Shown here piece by piece: positions 18,233 through 28,904 of a stretch of DNA of 64,000 bases (position 1 is its first letter; each line of letters begins with the position of its first letter). The position numbers and the translations under genes were made by a program. The notes under the pieces are model-generated. The model did not search any database and was not told the origin of the DNA. It saw only the letters and a program-made list of their open reading frames with translations. The DNA comes from Microbacterium phyllosphaerae (GTDB lineage: Bacteria > Actinomycetota > Actinomycetes > Actinomycetales > Microbacteriaceae): positions 1,550,001 to 1,614,000 of the forward strand of contig NZ_JAGIOA010000001.1 in the NCBI RefSeq assembly GCF_017876435.1, in the 5' to 3' direction.

Positions 18233-19744
18233 ATGAGCTTCCCCGTGACCGACTTCGACGAGCGGTATCGCGCGATCAGTGCGCGCGACACCCGCTTCGA
18301 CGGCCAGTTCGTGACGGCTGTGCGCTCCACCGGCATCTACTGCCGTCCGAGCTGCCCCGCGCGCACGCCCAAGCCCCAGAACGTCACGTTCTATCCGACC
18401 AGCGCCGCGGCCCACGAGGCGGGGTATCGCGCGTGCAAGCGGTGTCTTCCGGAGGCTGCTCCCGGGTCGCCGGCGTGGGATCTTCGCAGCGACGTCGCCG
18501 CGCGGGCGATGCGGCTGATCGCCTCGGGTGTGGTCGAGCGCGAGGGGGTGTCGGGGCTCGCCCAGCGCCTCGGATACTCCACGCGCCACCTCACCCGACT
18601 GCTGTCGACCGAGCTCGGAGCCGGCCCTCTCGCCCTTGCCAGGGCGCACCGAGCGCATACCGCGCGGATGCTGCTCGTCGGCACCGAGATGCCCGTCTCC
18701 GATGTCGCCTTCTCGGCCGGCTTCGCGAGCATCCGGCAGTGCAACGACACGATCCGCGAGGTGTTCGGGCTCACGCCGGGTGAGCTCAGGGCCCGACGGC
18801 GGATGCCGGCATCCGCTGTCCCCGGATCGATCGACCTCGTCCTGCCGTATCGCGGCCCGCTCGACGCATCCGGAATCTTCCAGTGGATGTCTGCCCGCGC
18901 CGTGACCGGAGTCGAAGAGGTCACCGACACGTCGTTCTCGCGGCACCTGCGGATGGCGGGAGGCCCCGCCTGGTTCGAGGTGAGTCAGGATGCATCCGCG
19001 CGCCTCCACCTGCGCGCACGGGTGACACAGCTCGGAGACCTCGCCCCGCTCGTCTCGACCGCACGGCGCATCTTCGACCTCGACGCCGACCCCCTCGCCG
19101 TCGATCAGGCGCTGAGCGCGCACCCCGAGATCGCTCCACTCGTCGCCCGCACGCCCGGCATCCGCGTGCCGGGGGCAGCCGATCCGCACGAGATGCTGAT
19201 CCGCGCGATGATCGGCCAGCAGATCACGGTCGTGGCCGCGCGCACCGCGCTCTCGGCGCTCACCGACGCACTGGGGGAGCGGACCGAGCACGGTCTGCTC
19301 TTCCCCACGATGTCTGCGATCGCCGAGCGCGGCGCAGAGGTGCTCCGAGGGCCCGGCGCCCGCATCCGCGCGATCGTCGGAGCAGCATCCGCGCTCTGCG
19401 ACGGCTCTCTGCCGCTCACCGTCGGAGACGACGGGGTCGAGCAGCGCGCGGCCCTCCTCGCGATGCCCGGCATCGGCCCCTGGACGGCCGACTACGTGCG
19501 GATGCGCGTGCTCGGCGACCCCGACATCCTGCTCCCCGGTGACGTCGCGCTGCGGGCGGGCGCCGCGGCGTCCGGCCTTCCCAGCGATCCGGCACCGCTG
19601 GTGGCCTGGGCCGAGCGTGCGGCGCCGTGGCGCAGTTACCTCAGCGCCCACCTCTGGCGGGCGGCGCCGCCGCGACCGACACGAGCATCCACCACCACGA
19701 GCGCGACCGCTGTCGCGACTGCCGTTTCGAAGGAGAAGTCATGA
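18233..19744 (+). CDS. Ada regulator fused to AlkA DNA glycosylase
   Basis: A 503-residue fusion for repair of alkylated DNA. Residues 1-80 form the Ada metal-binding domain with four zinc cysteines (Cys37, 41, 68, 71); Cys37 is the expected methyl acceptor from phosphotriesters. Residues about 85-185 form an AraC-type double helix-turn-helix. Residues about 195-480 form an AlkA-type 3-methyladenine glycosylase with the HhH motif [12 protein letters not shown] and the catalytic Asp in LLPGDVAL. So sensing, activation and base excision are on one chain. The Ogt gene overlaps its stop by four bases (ATGA). CAGAGT six bases before the ATG may be a leaderless -10. Confidence 0.9.
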   Translation: MSFPVTDFDERYRAISARDTRFDGQFVTAVRSTGIYCRPSCPARTPKPQNVTFYPTSAAAHEAGYRACKRCLPEAAPGSPAWDLRSDVAARAMRLIASGVVEREGVSGLAQRLGYSTRHLTRLLSTELGAGPLALARAHRAHTARMLLVGTEMPVSDVAFSAGFASIRQCNDTIREVFGLTPGELRARRRMPASAVPGSIDLVLPYRGPLDASGIFQWMSARAVTGVEEVTDTSFSRHLRMAGGPAWFEVSQDASARLHLRARVTQLGDLAPLVSTARRIFDLDADPLAVDQALSAHPEIAPLVARTPGIRVPGAADPHEMLIRAMIGQQITVVAARTALSALTDALGERTEHGLLFPTMSAIAERGAEVLRGPGARIRAIVGAASALCDGSLPLTVGDDGVEQRAALLAMPGIGPWTADYVRMRVLGDPDILLPGDVALRAGAAASGLPSDPAPLVAWAERAAPWRSYLSAHLWRAAPPRPTRASTTTSATAVATAVSKEKS

Positions 19745-20238
19745 CCGCTCTCATCCAGACAATCGACACCCCCGACGGCCCCTTCACGATCCTCGCCGAC
19801 GACCGGCAGCGCGTGCTCTCGTCCGGGTGGACCAGCGACCAGGCGGCGATCGCCGGTCGTCTCTCGGCGGCCGCGCGGCCGGCGGAGGTCAGCGAGAGCG
19901 AGACCGAGGCGGCCGTCGCGGTGCGTGCCTTCTACGAGGGCGATCTGTCGGCGATCGACACGGTCGCGGTGGCGCAGACCGGCACGCCCCTGCAACTGGC
20001 CGGGTGGGCGGCGCTGCGCGAGATCGAACCGGGGGAGCCGCTGACGTACACGTCGTTCGCCGCACGTCTCGGCAACCCCCGCGCGGTCCGTGCCGCGGCA
20101 TCGATCTGCGCGCGTAACGCCCCGGCACTGTTCGTTCCCTGCCACCGCGTGCTGCGCAGTGACGGCACGCTCGGCGGCTTCGCCTGGGGCCTCGAGGTGA
20201 AGGCGAGTCTCCTGGCGCGCGAGGCAGGAGTTCGCTGA
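19741..20238 (+). CDS. ogt: Methylated-DNA-protein-cysteine S-methyltransferase
   Basis: A 165-residue suicide repair protein that removes the methyl group from O6-methylguanine onto its own cysteine. The active site PCHRV with Cys134 is present, as are the recognition-helix region [10 protein letters not shown] and the following RSDGTLGGF. It overlaps the Ada-AlkA stop codon (ATGA), so translation is coupled and both would be induced together on alkylation damage. The upstream open frame extending to 19627 lies inside Ada-AlkA and is not part of this gene. Confidence 0.92.
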   Translation: MTALIQTIDTPDGPFTILADDRQRVLSSGWTSDQAAIAGRLSAAARPAEVSESETEAAVAVRAFYEGDLSAIDTVAVAQTGTPLQLAGWAALREIEPGEPLTYTSFAARLGNPRAVRAAASICARNAPALFVPCHRVLRSDGTLGGFAWGLEVKASLLAREAGVR

Positions 20239-20252
20239 ATCGGGAATCTCTC

Positions 20253-20282
20253 TTGCGGTCAGCTGGTTCACAGGAATAGGCT
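20253..20282 (+). promoter_or_regulatory. Promoter of ABC exporter operon
   Basis: TTGCGG (20253-20258), an 18-base spacer and TAGGCT (20277-20282). The predicted transcript start near 20289 leaves a leader of about 220 bases before the first exporter gene. Confidence 0.5.
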
Positions 20283-20335
20283 GGTGGGCTGTCGCACCGA
20301 CCGGACGACACAGCCGAGCCCCTGAGGAGGACACC

Positions 20336-20401
20336 ATGACATCGATCGCCGCTGTGCAGATCGCCGCTCTCGGCTCGACCCCGGTGCGCCCGCTCCGCTA
20401 G
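20336..20401 (+). CDS. Putative leader peptide upstream of ABC exporter
   Basis: A 21-residue open frame (M-T-S-I-A-A-V-Q ... P-V-R-P-L-R, then TAG) with a near-perfect GAGGAGG ribosome binding site five bases before the ATG. This is the strongest such site in the area, yet the peptide is too short to be an enzyme. It lies in the 5' leader of a two-gene ABC exporter, and a hairpin follows the stop codon. The layout resembles leader peptides that control exporters by ribosome stalling, such as bmrB before bmrCD in Bacillus subtilis. It is not homologous to bmrB by eye; function is inferred from layout only. Confidence 0.5.
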   Translation: MTSIAAVQIAALGSTPVRPLR

Positions 20402-20462
20402 AGCTCTTTCCGCACGCACGACTGCACCGGACGCAGGACTCCGAGAGTCCTTTCGCGCGTCC
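20381..20462 (+). promoter_or_regulatory. Candidate attenuator with alternative stems
   Basis: Two mutually exclusive pairings are visible. CCGGTGC (20381-20387, inside the leader peptide codons) pairs with GCACCGG (20424-20430). Alternatively GGACGC (20429-20434) pairs with GCGTCC (20457-20462) around an inner 7-base stem, AGGACTC (20435-20441) with GAGTCCT (20445-20451), which is followed by TT. The two structures share G20429-G20430, so a ribosome stalled near the end of the leader peptide would decide which forms. Confidence 0.4.
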
Positions 20463-20508
20463 GCCCCCTTCAGCAACCGCTTCCCCATACGAAACTCGTC
20501 TGAGAGAC

Positions 20509-22449
20509 ATGTCTTCCTCGCCTTCATCGCAGAACGCCTCACCGTCCTCCGCTCTCTCCACTCCCGCCGCACTGTGGCGCCTGAAGCCCTTCGTCAAGCC
20601 GGTCATCTGGAGGCTCGCCGGCGGCGCCGCGAGTGCCCTGGTCGCGGCGATCATCGCCCTGATGATCCCGATCGTGCTCGAACAGATCATCCGCGGACCG
20701 GTTCAGGCCGGTGCCCTCGAGGGCATCGCCTGGGGTGCCCTCGCCGTCTTCGGCCTCGCGCTCGGTGAGGCCCTGATGGTGTGGCTGCGCCGTCAGTTCG
20801 TGCTCAACCCCGCGACGCAGGTCGAGTACAAGATGCGCACCGAGCTCTACTCACGCCTGCAGACCCTCCCGGTCTCGTTCCACGACCGCTGGCAGTCGGG
20901 TCAGCTGTTGAGCCGCATGATGCAGGACATCGGCCTCATCCGCCGGTGGCTGGCGTTCGGGCTCGTGCTGCTGGTGGTCAACATCCTCACGATCGTGATC
21001 GGCTCGGTGCTGCTGTTCCGCTGGCACTGGCTGCTGGGTGTCATCTTCATCGTGACCGCGATCCCGCTGTGGATCCGCGGATACCTGTTCGAGAAGCGCT
21101 ACGGCGCGCTCACGCGTCGCAGCCAGGACCAGGCGGGTGACCTCGCCACCAGCGTCGAGGAGAGCGTGCACGGCATCCGCGTGCTCAAGGCGTTCGGCCG
21201 CGGCAAGCACGCGCTCAGCCGCTTCAGCCGCCAGGCCGAGACACTGCGCGAGACCGAGATGAGCAAAGCCGGCGCGATCGCGTCGATCTGGTTCTGGCTC
21301 GACCTCATGCCGCAGATCGCCTTCGGCCTGAGCCTGATGTCCGGTATCTGGCTGATCTCGCAGGGCGAGATCGATCAGGCGCAGCTGTTCGCGTTCTTCG
21401 CGATGGCCGTCGTGCTGCGGTGGCCGATCGAGTCGATCGGTTTCCTGTTCTCGTTCATGCTCGACGCGCGCACGGCGACAGACCGCGTGTTCGACATCTA
21501 CTCGGAGACCAACTCGATCACCGATCCCGAGAACCCCGTGCACATCGCGGAGCCCCGGGGCGAGCTCGCATTCGAGGGCGCGCACTTCCGCTACCAGGAT
21601 GCGGGAGCGCACGAGCGCGACCTGCTCGACGGCATCGACCTGGTGCTGCGCCCTGGCGAGACCATGGCGCTCGTCGGCCTCACCGGCAGCGGCAAGACCA
21701 CGCTGACCACGCTGCCGACGCGTCTGTACGACGTGACCGGCGGCCGCGTCACGCTCGACGGGGTCGACGTGCGCGACCTCCCGCTCGCCGAGTTGCGCCA
21801 GCACATCGCCATGGCCTTCGAAGACGCGACGCTGTTCTCGGCGACCGTGCGCGAGAACGTGCTCCTCGGACGAGCGGACCTCGACGTGCACAGCGACGAG
21901 GCCGAGCGTGTGCTGCGCGAGGCGCTCGACGTCGCCCAGGCGGCGTTCGTGGACTCTCTTCCCGACGGTGTCGAGACGGTCATCGGTGAGGAGGGGCTCA
22001 GCCTCTCGGGCGGTCAGCGTCAGCGTCTGGCGCTCGCCCGAGCCGTCGCGGCCAACCCGAAGGTGCTGGTTCTCGACGACCCGCTCTCGGCACTCGACGT
22101 CGACACCGAGGCGCTCGTCGAAGAGGCTCTGCGTCACGTGCTCGCCGACACCACGGCGATGATCGTGGCCCACCGTCCGTCGACCGTGGCGCTCGCCGAC
22201 CGCGTGGCGCTGCTCGAAGCGGGCCGGGTCACTGCCGTCGGCACCCACACCGAGCTGCTCAAGACGAGTCGCCACTACCGTCACGTCATCTCGAGCCTCG
22301 AGGCGGAAGAGGCCGCGCGCACCGGCGCGATCCCGATCATCCGCGACGAAGACGACGAGATCGACGAGATCGACGCCGCAGTCCAGGCCGGGATCCGCGA
22401 GGAGTCCGCCGACGAAGACATCATCACCGAGAAGGAGGTGCAGCGATGA
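20509..22449 (+). CDS. Heterodimeric ABC exporter subunit with degenerate ATP site
   Basis: A 646-residue half-transporter: six membrane helices (about residues 40-310), then an ATPase domain with Walker [11 protein letters not shown] (about 390-399), signature LSGGQRQ (about 499) and H-loop AHRPS. The Walker B reads VLDDP: Asp524 replaces the catalytic Glu. This marks the degenerate-site subunit of heterodimeric multidrug-type exporters (BmrC/TM287 type). A charged C-terminal tail of about 60 residues rich in Asp, Glu and Ile is unusual. The stop codon overlaps the partner start (ATGA). Substrate is unknown; drug or lipid export is typical of the group. Confidence 0.88.
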   Translation: MSSSPSSQNASPSSALSTPAALWRLKPFVKPVIWRLAGGAASALVAAIIALMIPIVLEQIIRGPVQAGALEGIAWGALAVFGLALGEALMVWLRRQFVLNPATQVEYKMRTELYSRLQTLPVSFHDRWQSGQLLSRMMQDIGLIRRWLAFGLVLLVVNILTIVIGSVLLFRWHWLLGVIFIVTAIPLWIRGYLFEKRYGALTRRSQDQAGDLATSVEESVHGIRVLKAFGRGKHALSRFSRQAETLRETEMSKAGAIASIWFWLDLMPQIAFGLSLMSGIWLISQGEIDQAQLFAFFAMAVVLRWPIESIGFLFSFMLDARTATDRVFDIYSETNSITDPENPVHIAEPRGELAFEGAHFRYQDAGAHERDLLDGIDLVLRPGETMALVGLTGSGKTTLTTLPTRLYDVTGGRVTLDGVDVRDLPLAELRQHIAMAFEDATLFSATVRENVLLGRADLDVHSDEAERVLREALDVAQAAFVDSLPDGVETVIGEEGLSLSGGQRQRLALARAVAANPKVLVLDDPLSALDVDTEALVEEALRHVLADTTAMIVAHRPSTVALADRVALLEAGRVTAVGTHTELLKTSRHYRHVISSLEAEEAARTGAIPIIRDEDDEIDEIDAAVQAGIREESADEDIITEKEVQR

Positions 22450-24260
22450 GCTCCGCCATCACCGGAACCCAGGACGAAGACCGCTCCCGCTACACCAAGG
22501 AGGAGAGCAGGGCGATCCGTCGCCGGTCGCTGCACCTGCTGGGCTCGCTCGTCCAGCCGCTGAAGCCGAGGATCGCACTCGCCGCGGTCGTGCTGGTGAT
22601 CTCGACCGCCCTGCAGGTGGCGGGGCCGATCCTGATCAGCATCGGTCTCGACCGTGCGCTCCCCGCCGTGCTCGAGCGTGCCGACTGGATGCCGACCTTC
22701 ATGATCGGCGGCATCTACCTGCTCGCGGGTGCCGTGGCCGCGGCGATGATCGCCTGGTACGTGATCATCGCGGCCAAGCTCACGCAGGCCGTGCTGCTGG
22801 ACCTCCGCAAGCGGATCTTCCTGCACACCCAGCGCCTGAGCCTGGAGTTCCACGAGTCGTACACCTCGGGCCGCATCATCTCGCGGCAGACGAGCGACCT
22901 CGATTCGATCAGGGAGCTCCTCGACGGCGGTCTCAACGAGCTCGTCTCCGGGGTGCTGTTCGGACTCTTCACCTTCATCGCCCTGTGCGTGTGGGACTGG
23001 CAGTCGGGTCTCATCCTGGCGATCGGCGGTATTCCGCTGTTCTTCCTGATGCGCTGGTTCTACTCGCGCTCGCAGCTCGTCTATCGCGAATCTCGCGTGA
23101 TCAGCGCCAAGGTGATCGTGCAGTTCGTCGAGACGATGACGGGCATCCGCGCCGTGAAGGCCTTCCGCAAGGAGCCGCGCAACGACGTCGCATTCCAGAA
23201 GATCGCAGGAGACTACCGAGACGTCAACCGCCGTTCGATGCTGCTCTTCGGCACGTTCGAGCCCGGCCTGATGGGCGTCGCGGCACTCGTGCTCGGCATC
23301 GTCGTGCTGTGGGGCGGCATCCGTGTCTCCGAGGGTGCTCTCACGGTCGGTGTGCTGCTGTCGGCGGTCCTGTACGTGCGCAACTTCTTCGCACCCATGC
23401 AGGAGATCGCGATGTTCCTGAACTCCTACCAGTCCGCGACCGCGGCGCTGGAGAAGGTGTCCGGCGTGCTCGAAGAGGTGCCGACGGTTCCGGACCCCGA
23501 GAAGCCCGTGGACCTGTGGGAGTCGCGCGGACACATCGAGTTCGACGAGGTGACCTTCGGGTACAACGGCGAGAAGACGATCCTGCCGAACTTCTCGCTC
23601 GACATCCCCGCGGGTCAGACGATCGCTCTCGTCGGCACGACCGGGGCGGGCAAATCGACCCTGGCGAAGCTGATCTCGCGCTTCTACGACCCGTCGATCG
23701 GAAGGGTCACGCTCGACCGCGTCGATCTGCGCAACCTGCATCCGAAGGATCTCCGCCGCGCCATCGTCATGGTGACGCAGGAGGCGTACCTCTTCAGCGG
23801 CACGGTCGCCGACAACATCGCACTCGGCAAGCCGGATGCGTCGCTCGACGAGATCAGGGCGGCGGCACGCGCGGTGGGCGCCGACGAGTTCATCTCGTCG
23901 CTGCCCGACGGCTACGGCACCGATGTGAACAAGCGCGGCGGTCGCGTGTCGGCGGGTCAGCGTCAGCTGATCTCCTTCGCCCGCGCCTTCCTCGCCGACC
24001 CGGCGGTGCTGATCCTCGACGAGGCCACGGCATCGCTCGACATCCCCTCGGAGCGTCTGATCCAGGATGCTCTGCAGACCCTGCTGAAGGACCGCACGGC
24101 GATCATCATCGCGCACCGTCTGTCGACGGTCGCGATCGCCGACCGTGTGCTGGTCATGGAGCACGGCGCGATCATCGAGGACGACACCCCCGAGACGCTG
24201 ATCAGCGGCACGGGCAAGTTCGCCCAGCTGCATGCCGCCTGGCAGCAGACCCTGGTGTGA
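22446..24260 (+). CDS. Heterodimeric ABC exporter subunit with consensus ATP site
   Basis: A 604-residue partner half-transporter: six membrane helices (about residues 35-320) and an ATPase domain with Walker [10 protein letters not shown] (about 397-405), Walker [12 protein letters not shown] with the catalytic Glu526, and H-loop IIAHRLS. Its signature is VSAGQRQ rather than LSGGQ. In the dimer this altered signature faces the degenerate Walker B of the first subunit, so both changes fall in the same composite site, leaving one competent site. Translation is coupled to the first subunit by a four-base overlap. A strong hairpin terminator follows. Confidence 0.88.
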   Translation: MSSAITGTQDEDRSRYTKEESRAIRRRSLHLLGSLVQPLKPRIALAAVVLVISTALQVAGPILISIGLDRALPAVLERADWMPTFMIGGIYLLAGAVAAAMIAWYVIIAAKLTQAVLLDLRKRIFLHTQRLSLEFHESYTSGRIISRQTSDLDSIRELLDGGLNELVSGVLFGLFTFIALCVWDWQSGLILAIGGIPLFFLMRWFYSRSQLVYRESRVISAKVIVQFVETMTGIRAVKAFRKEPRNDVAFQKIAGDYRDVNRRSMLLFGTFEPGLMGVAALVLGIVVLWGGIRVSEGALTVGVLLSAVLYVRNFFAPMQEIAMFLNSYQSATAALEKVSGVLEEVPTVPDPEKPVDLWESRGHIEFDEVTFGYNGEKTILPNFSLDIPAGQTIALVGTTGAGKSTLAKLISRFYDPSIGRVTLDRVDLRNLHPKDLRRAIVMVTQEAYLFSGTVADNIALGKPDASLDEIRAAARAVGADEFISSLPDGYGTDVNKRGGRVSAGQRQLISFARAFLADPAVLILDEATASLDIPSERLIQDALQTLLKDRTAIIIAHRLSTVAIADRVLVMEHGAIIEDDTPETLISGTGKFAQLHAAWQQTLV

Positions 24261-24289
24261 ATCGGCCGGCTCCCGAGCCGGCGCCTGAC

Positions 24290-24326
24290 ACCGAGGCCAC
24301 GACCGATCATCGGTCGTGGCCTCGGT
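24290..24326 (+). terminator. Terminator of ABC exporter operon
   Basis: A near-perfect 18-base inverted repeat (24290-24307 with 24309-24326) with a minimal loop, followed by CGTT. Confidence 0.75.
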
Positions 24327-24370
24327 CGTTCGCCTGCCGGCATGCCGAAGCGGTGACGCCTCGGCCTGGG

Positions 24371-24376
24371 TAGCAT
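24371..24376 (+). promoter_or_regulatory. -10 box of leaderless promoter
   Basis: TAGCAT followed by six bases and the ATG at 24383. Confidence 0.55.
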
Positions 24377-24382
24377 CGGAGT

Positions 24383-25186
24383 ATGGACCCGCTGCTGCTC
24401 GCCGTCGAGTTGTGGTGGATCGCGCCCGTCGCCGCCGGGGGAGCCGTCGCCGGCGCGGTCGGACTCCGTCGCCGCAGCACGAAGAGCGGCCGCCGGCTCG
24501 AGTACGACGCCGCCCGGCACGATCTGAAGGCCGCGCAGCAGACAGCGGTCGAACGACGGATGGCCGTGAAGCTGGCGAGGGCTGACGTCGCTCGGATCTC
24601 CGCCGAGCGCAGCGCGCGGCGCGCGACACCCGAACAGGTCGCCGGGGCCAAGAGAATGCTCCGCGCCAAGGAGAACGACGCCAAGGCCGCGAACGCCGAT
24701 GTGCGCGCCAAGCAGGTGCGGCTCAGCGCTGCGCGCGCGGCGATCCCTGCGGCATCCGCCCCTCGACCGCTCGAAAGGCTGCAGGCGCAGCATGACGCGA
24801 TCGTCGTGCGCTGGATGCGGTATGAGACCGACGCAGGGCTCCAGATCGCGTACCCGGCGATGACCGACGTCAAGCAGCCGGCGACGGCCGAGTATCTGCG
24901 CGCTGCCGGGCACGCGGTCGAGGTTCGCAGGGCGGCCACGGGCCGAGTCAGTGCCACGGACTACGCCGCCTACCGCGATGCCGTCGCCGACCTCGAGCGC
25001 GCCTTCGAGGCCGCCGAGCATTCGGCGAGGGTCCAGGCGGGCGAGGCGCCCCAGCCGTCGTCAGCCTGGCAGGATGCGGCGCAGGACATGATCAGCCGCT
25101 CCACCGACGCCATCGATCGTGCCGCGGGCGCCGCGGCATCCGCCCTCGCCGCCTGGAACGCACGCAAGCGCCCCGACAAGCACTGA
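24383..25186 (+). CDS. Hypothetical protein with N-terminal membrane helix and coiled coil
   Basis: A 267-residue protein I do not recognise. Residues 1-28 form one membrane helix (WWIAPVAAGGAVAGAVGL) followed by basic residues, so the bulk should be cytoplasmic. Residues about 40-125 are Ala/Arg/Lys/Glu-rich and look like a long coiled coil. A possible small globular domain follows (about 130-200), then an Ala-rich amphipathic tail. There is no enzymatic motif. It is a single gene with a leaderless-type promoter and a terminator that overlaps its stop codon. A structural or scaffold role is possible but not supported directly. Confidence 0.65.
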   Translation: MDPLLLAVELWWIAPVAAGGAVAGAVGLRRRSTKSGRRLEYDAARHDLKAAQQTAVERRMAVKLARADVARISAERSARRATPEQVAGAKRMLRAKENDAKAANADVRAKQVRLSAARAAIPAASAPRPLERLQAQHDAIVVRWMRYETDAGLQIAYPAMTDVKQPATAEYLRAAGHAVEVRRAATGRVSATDYAAYRDAVADLERAFEAAEHSARVQAGEAPQPSSAWQDAAQDMISRSTDAIDRAAGAAASALAAWNARKRPDKH

Positions 25187-25217
25187 CCGCCGTCTCCGAA
25201 GAGAAGACGGCGGTCAG
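25183..25217. terminator. Bidirectional terminator between convergent genes
   Basis: A perfect 13-base stem (25183-25195 with 25205-25217) with a 9-base loop. It overlaps the stop codon of the upstream gene and precedes the end of the convergent beta-glucosidase gene. Confidence 0.7.
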
Positions 25218-25236
25218 TCCTGCTCGTGACGGGGCG

Positions 25237-26673
25237 TCAGGCCCCGATCGTGCGTGAGGCGATGAGCTCGCGGTACCAGTGCCCGGAGTCCTTCACGGTG
25301 CGCTCGAGGGTGTCGAAGTCGACCCGCACGATGCCGAATCGCTTGGCGTAGCCGTATCCCCACTCGAAGTTGTCGAGCAGCGACCACACGAAGTAGCCGC
25401 GCAGGTCGACGCCGTGTTCGAGTGCACGATGCGCTGCGGTGAAGTGCCGGCGCAGGTAGTCGGTGCGCTCGGGGTCGTGGACCGCGCCGTCGTCGGCGAC
25501 CTCGTCGTCGAACGCCGCACCGTTCTCGGTGACCATCAACGGCTGCTCCGGGAACTGCTCCGACAGGGAGACGAGCAGCTCCTCCAGGCCCTCCGGTGCG
25601 ATGTTCCACCCCATCGCCGTGTACGGACCGGGCTGTTCGACGAACTCGACCAGCTGATCGCTGCCCGGCCAGGCGGTGCCGCCGGCCGCACCTTTGTGCC
25701 CGTCATTCTGCTGCTTCTCCGAGAGTCCGTCCCACAGTCGCACGGTCGCGGTGGAGTAGTAGTTGACGCCGAGCACGTCGACCGGCTGGTTCACCGTGGC
25801 GAGGTCGCCCTCCTGCACGAACGACCAGTCGGTGACCGATGCGGTGTCGTCGAGAAGGTCCGCCGGATACTCGCCGCGGAGCATCGGGTGCGTGAAGGCT
25901 CGATTGGCGAGAGCGTCGATGCGTCTCATCGCTTCGTCCGCTCCATCGCCCTGGCCCCGGAGCACGTGGAAGTTGAGCGTGACCGAGTAGTCGGGATCGC
26001 CCGTCGACGTCGCGCGCAGTGCCTGCAGCGCGCGTCCGTGAGCGAGGTTGAGGTGATGGACGGCCGCGAGGGCGGATGCCGGTTCACGGCGACCGGGTGC
26101 GTGACCGCCCTGCCCGTAGCCGAGGTACGCCGAGCACCACGGTTCGTTCAGGGTGGTCCAGGTCTGCACGCGGTCGCCGAGTGCTGCGCCCATGATCTCG
26201 GCGTACCGCTCGAACGCGTCGGTGGTGGCGCGGGAGGTCCACCCGCCCGCGTCTTCGAGATACTGAGGCAGATCCCAGTGGTACAGCGTCGCCACCGGAC
26301 GGATGCCACGGTCGAGCAGCCCGTCGACCAATCGAGAGTAGAAGTCGATGCCGGCCTGATTCATCCCTCCGTCTGCGGTCGGGACGATCCGCGGCCAGGC
26401 CATGGAGAAGCGGTAGGCCTCCAGACCGAGATCGCTCATCAGATCGAGGTCCTGCTCCACGCGGTGGTAGTGGTCGCACGCCACATCGCCGGTGTCGCCG
26501 TTCCACACCTTGCCCGGAGTCCGGCTGAACGTATCCCAGATCGACGGCGTCCTGCCGTCCTCTGAGGCGGCCCCCTCGATCTGGTACGACGCGGTCGCCG
26601 AGCCGAAGACGAAGCCCTCAGGGAGGACGAGGCCAGAGCCGCGGTGGTCGCCTGCGGAGGAGAGGATGCTCAT
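25237..26673 (-). CDS. GH1 beta-glucosidase
   Basis: A 478-residue glycoside hydrolase family 1 enzyme. The acid/base Glu177 (TLNEPWC) and the nucleophile Glu383 (VTENGAA) are both present, as is the N-terminal signature [15 protein letters not shown]. No signal peptide is seen, so it acts in the cytoplasm on imported sugars. It is the last gene of a LacI-linked operon and overlaps the preceding alpha-xylosidase by four bases (ATGA). Together the two enzymes could strip alternate xylose and glucose units from xyloglucan oligosaccharides. Beta-galactosidase or 6-phospho activity cannot be fully excluded from sequence. Confidence 0.88.
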   Translation of the reverse strand: MSILSSAGDHRGSGLVLPEGFVFGSATASYQIEGAASEDGRTPSIWDTFSRTPGKVWNGDTGDVACDHYHRVEQDLDLMSDLGLEAYRFSMAWPRIVPTADGGMNQAGIDFYSRLVDGLLDRGIRPVATLYHWDLPQYLEDAGGWTSRATTDAFERYAEIMGAALGDRVQTWTTLNEPWCSAYLGYGQGGHAPGRREPASALAAVHHLNLAHGRALQALRATSTGDPDYSVTLNFHVLRGQGDGADEAMRRIDALANRAFTHPMLRGEYPADLLDDTASVTDWSFVQEGDLATVNQPVDVLGVNYYSTATVRLWDGLSEKQQNDGHKGAAGGTAWPGSDQLVEFVEQPGPYTAMGWNIAPEGLEELLVSLSEQFPEQPLMVTENGAAFDDEVADDGAVHDPERTDYLRRHFTAAHRALEHGVDLRGYFVWSLLDNFEWGYGYAKRFGIVRVDFDTLERTVKDSGHWYRELIASRTIGA

Positions 26674-28904
26674 CCGGTCACCTCCGACAGGTTCGCCGTG
26701 TAGTCCTTCACGACGCCGTCCGGTCCGGTCACGGTCACCGTCGCGGAGCCTGTCCCGCCGGGGAAGACCCGCAGCTCCAGACCGTCGTGATAGTCGTAGT
26801 CGGGCTTGTCGGAGCGTGCGCCCCACGGGAGCACGGTGCCGGGGCGCACATACAGCGGCAGGGAGTCGAAGCCGTGCACCTCCCGGCGCCACCCGCCGCC
26901 GACCACGGTCTCGCCCGTGAGGAGCGAGGTCCATTCACCTTCGGGCAGGTAGAACTCCACGGCCCCGTCTTCGGAGAACACGGGCGCGACGAGCAGGCTC
27001 GAGCCGAGCATGTACTGGCGGTCCAGATATCCGACCGCGGGGTCGTCGGGAAACTCCAGCTGCATCGGCCGCATCAGAGGCACGCCCGTGCGCGACGCGT
27101 CGATGCCCTGCTGGTAGAGGTACGGCATGAGCCGCATCTTGAGGTGCGTGAACCGGCGCGTGACGTCGACGGCTTCCTCGTCGAACATCCACGGCACGCG
27201 GTACGAGCTCGAGCCGTGGAACCGCGAGTGCGAGCCGAGCAGTCCGAACGCGGTCCAGCGCTTGAAGACACCGGCATCCGGGGTTCCCTCGAACCCGCCG
27301 ATGTCGTGACTCCAGAACGCGAATCCTGTGAGAGCGAGTGAGAGCCCGCCACGCAGCGTCTCGGCCATCGAGGTGTAGGTCGAGGTCGAGTCGCCGCCCC
27401 AGTGCACCGGCATGCTCTGCCCGCCCGCCGTGGCCGAGCGGGCGAAGAGCACGGCATCGTCGGCTCCTCGCGCGTCGGTGAGCACGTCGTGCACGGCCCG
27501 GTTGTAGAGGTCGGTGTAGAGGTTGTGCATCCGCTCCGGATCGGAGCCGTCGGCCCACACCACCTCGGTCGGGATGCGCTCGCCGAAGTCGGTCTTGAAG
27601 CAGTCGACACCCTGGTCGATCAGGCGGCGCAGATGCCCCTGGTACCACTCGGTGGCATCCGGGTTGGTGAAGTCGACGAGCCCCATGCCCGCCTGCCACA
27701 GGTCCCACTGCCAGACGGAGCCGTCGGCCCGCCGCACGAGGAACCCCTGCTCGGCCGCCTCACGGAACAGGGGAGAGCGCTGCGCGATGTACGGGTTGAT
27801 CCAGACGCACACCCGCAGGTCCTTCTCGTGCAGTCGCGAGAGCATGCCCTCGGGGTCGGGGAACACCCGGGGGTCCCACTCGAAGTCGCACCAGTTGAAC
27901 TCGCGCATCCAGAAGCAGTCGAAGTGGAAGACGGAGACGGGCAGCTCGTGCGCGGCCATCTCGTCGATGAACGAGTTCACGGTCTTCTCGTCGTAGTCGG
28001 TCGTGAAGCTCGTCGACAGCCACAGCCCGTATGACCACGCGGGCACCACGGGCGGGCGTCCGGTCAACGCGGTGTAGCGACCCAGCACGTCCTTCGGCGT
28101 GGGGCCCGCGATCACGAAGTATTCGAGCACTTCGCCTGAGACCGAGAACTGCACCCGCTCGACGGATTCCGACCCGATCTCGTACGCCACATGACCGGGG
28201 TCGTTGACCAGCACGCCGTAGCCGCGGTTCGACAGGTGGAACGGGATGCTCTTGTACGCCTGCTCGCTCGACGTGCCGCCGTCGGCGTTCCAGATGTCGA
28301 CGGACTGACCGTTCTTCACCAGTGGTCCGAAGCGCTCGCCGAGACCGTAGATCAGTTCACCGACGCCGAGCTCGAGCTGCTCGTGCACGAAGGTCGATGC
28401 GGTCGGCGCGGTGCCGCCCTGACGAGCGTTGTCGACGATGCCGGCATCCACCTGGGCGTCGGGAGCGAGCCGGATGTACCCCTGCGCCTTATGACCGCTT
28501 CCCGTGACGCGGCGCCCGTCGACCTCGAAGGAGAGATCCCAGGGTGCTCCGGGAGCGATGCGCGCCACGAGCGATCCCGCATCGAGGACTCCTCCAGTCG
28601 GCGACAGCGACACGGTCGCACGCCCCGAATTGACTCCGGAGAGCCCGAAGCCGCCGTGCCACCGCACGCCCTCGTGATGGGCGATCCGCACTCGGACGAT
28701 GCCCTCGGCAGGAGACGACAGCGTCGTCGTGAGCACCGGGCGGTTCAGGGTGTCGCCGCGCTTGGTGATGGCCATGGTCGGCGCCGTGACGACGATTCCC
28801 GGCCCGTCGGGGGTGTCGCTGGTCTCTGCGATGTCGTAGGCCTCCTGCGCATACAGCGCGGTGACGCCCGGACGCAGTTGCCAGAACCCGTCGGTGAACT
28901 TCAT
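26670..28904 (-). CDS. GH31 alpha-xylosidase
   Basis: A 744-residue glycoside hydrolase family 31 enzyme closely resembling Escherichia coli YicI alpha-xylosidase. The nucleophile Asp439 (KTDFGERIP) and acid/base Asp505 (HWGGDSTS) correspond to YicI Asp416 and Asp482 at a constant offset of 23. The KTDFGERIP form is characteristic of alpha-xylosidases within GH31. There is no signal peptide, so it is cytoplasmic. Its ATG shares one base with the stop of the upstream permease (TAATG) and its stop overlaps the GH1 start. Expected action is release of alpha-1,6-xylose from the non-reducing end of xyloglucan oligosaccharides or isoprimeverose. Confidence 0.88.
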   Translation of the reverse strand: MKFTDGFWQLRPGVTALYAQEAYDIAETSDTPDGPGIVVTAPTMAITKRGDTLNRPVLTTTLSSPAEGIVRVRIAHHEGVRWHGGFGLSGVNSGRATVSLSPTGGVLDAGSLVARIAPGAPWDLSFEVDGRRVTGSGHKAQGYIRLAPDAQVDAGIVDNARQGGTAPTASTFVHEQLELGVGELIYGLGERFGPLVKNGQSVDIWNADGGTSSEQAYKSIPFHLSNRGYGVLVNDPGHVAYEIGSESVERVQFSVSGEVLEYFVIAGPTPKDVLGRYTALTGRPPVVPAWSYGLWLSTSFTTDYDEKTVNSFIDEMAAHELPVSVFHFDCFWMREFNWCDFEWDPRVFPDPEGMLSRLHEKDLRVCVWINPYIAQRSPLFREAAEQGFLVRRADGSVWQWDLWQAGMGLVDFTNPDATEWYQGHLRRLIDQGVDCFKTDFGERIPTEVVWADGSDPERMHNLYTDLYNRAVHDVLTDARGADDAVLFARSATAGGQSMPVHWGGDSTSTYTSMAETLRGGLSLALTGFAFWSHDIGGFEGTPDAGVFKRWTAFGLLGSHSRFHGSSSYRVPWMFDEEAVDVTRRFTHLKMRLMPYLYQQGIDASRTGVPLMRPMQLEFPDDPAVGYLDRQYMLGSSLLVAPVFSEDGAVEFYLPEGEWTSLLTGETVVGGGWRREVHGFDSLPLYVRPGTVLPWGARSDKPDYDYHDGLELRVFPGGTGSATVTVTGPDGVVKDYTANLSEVTG

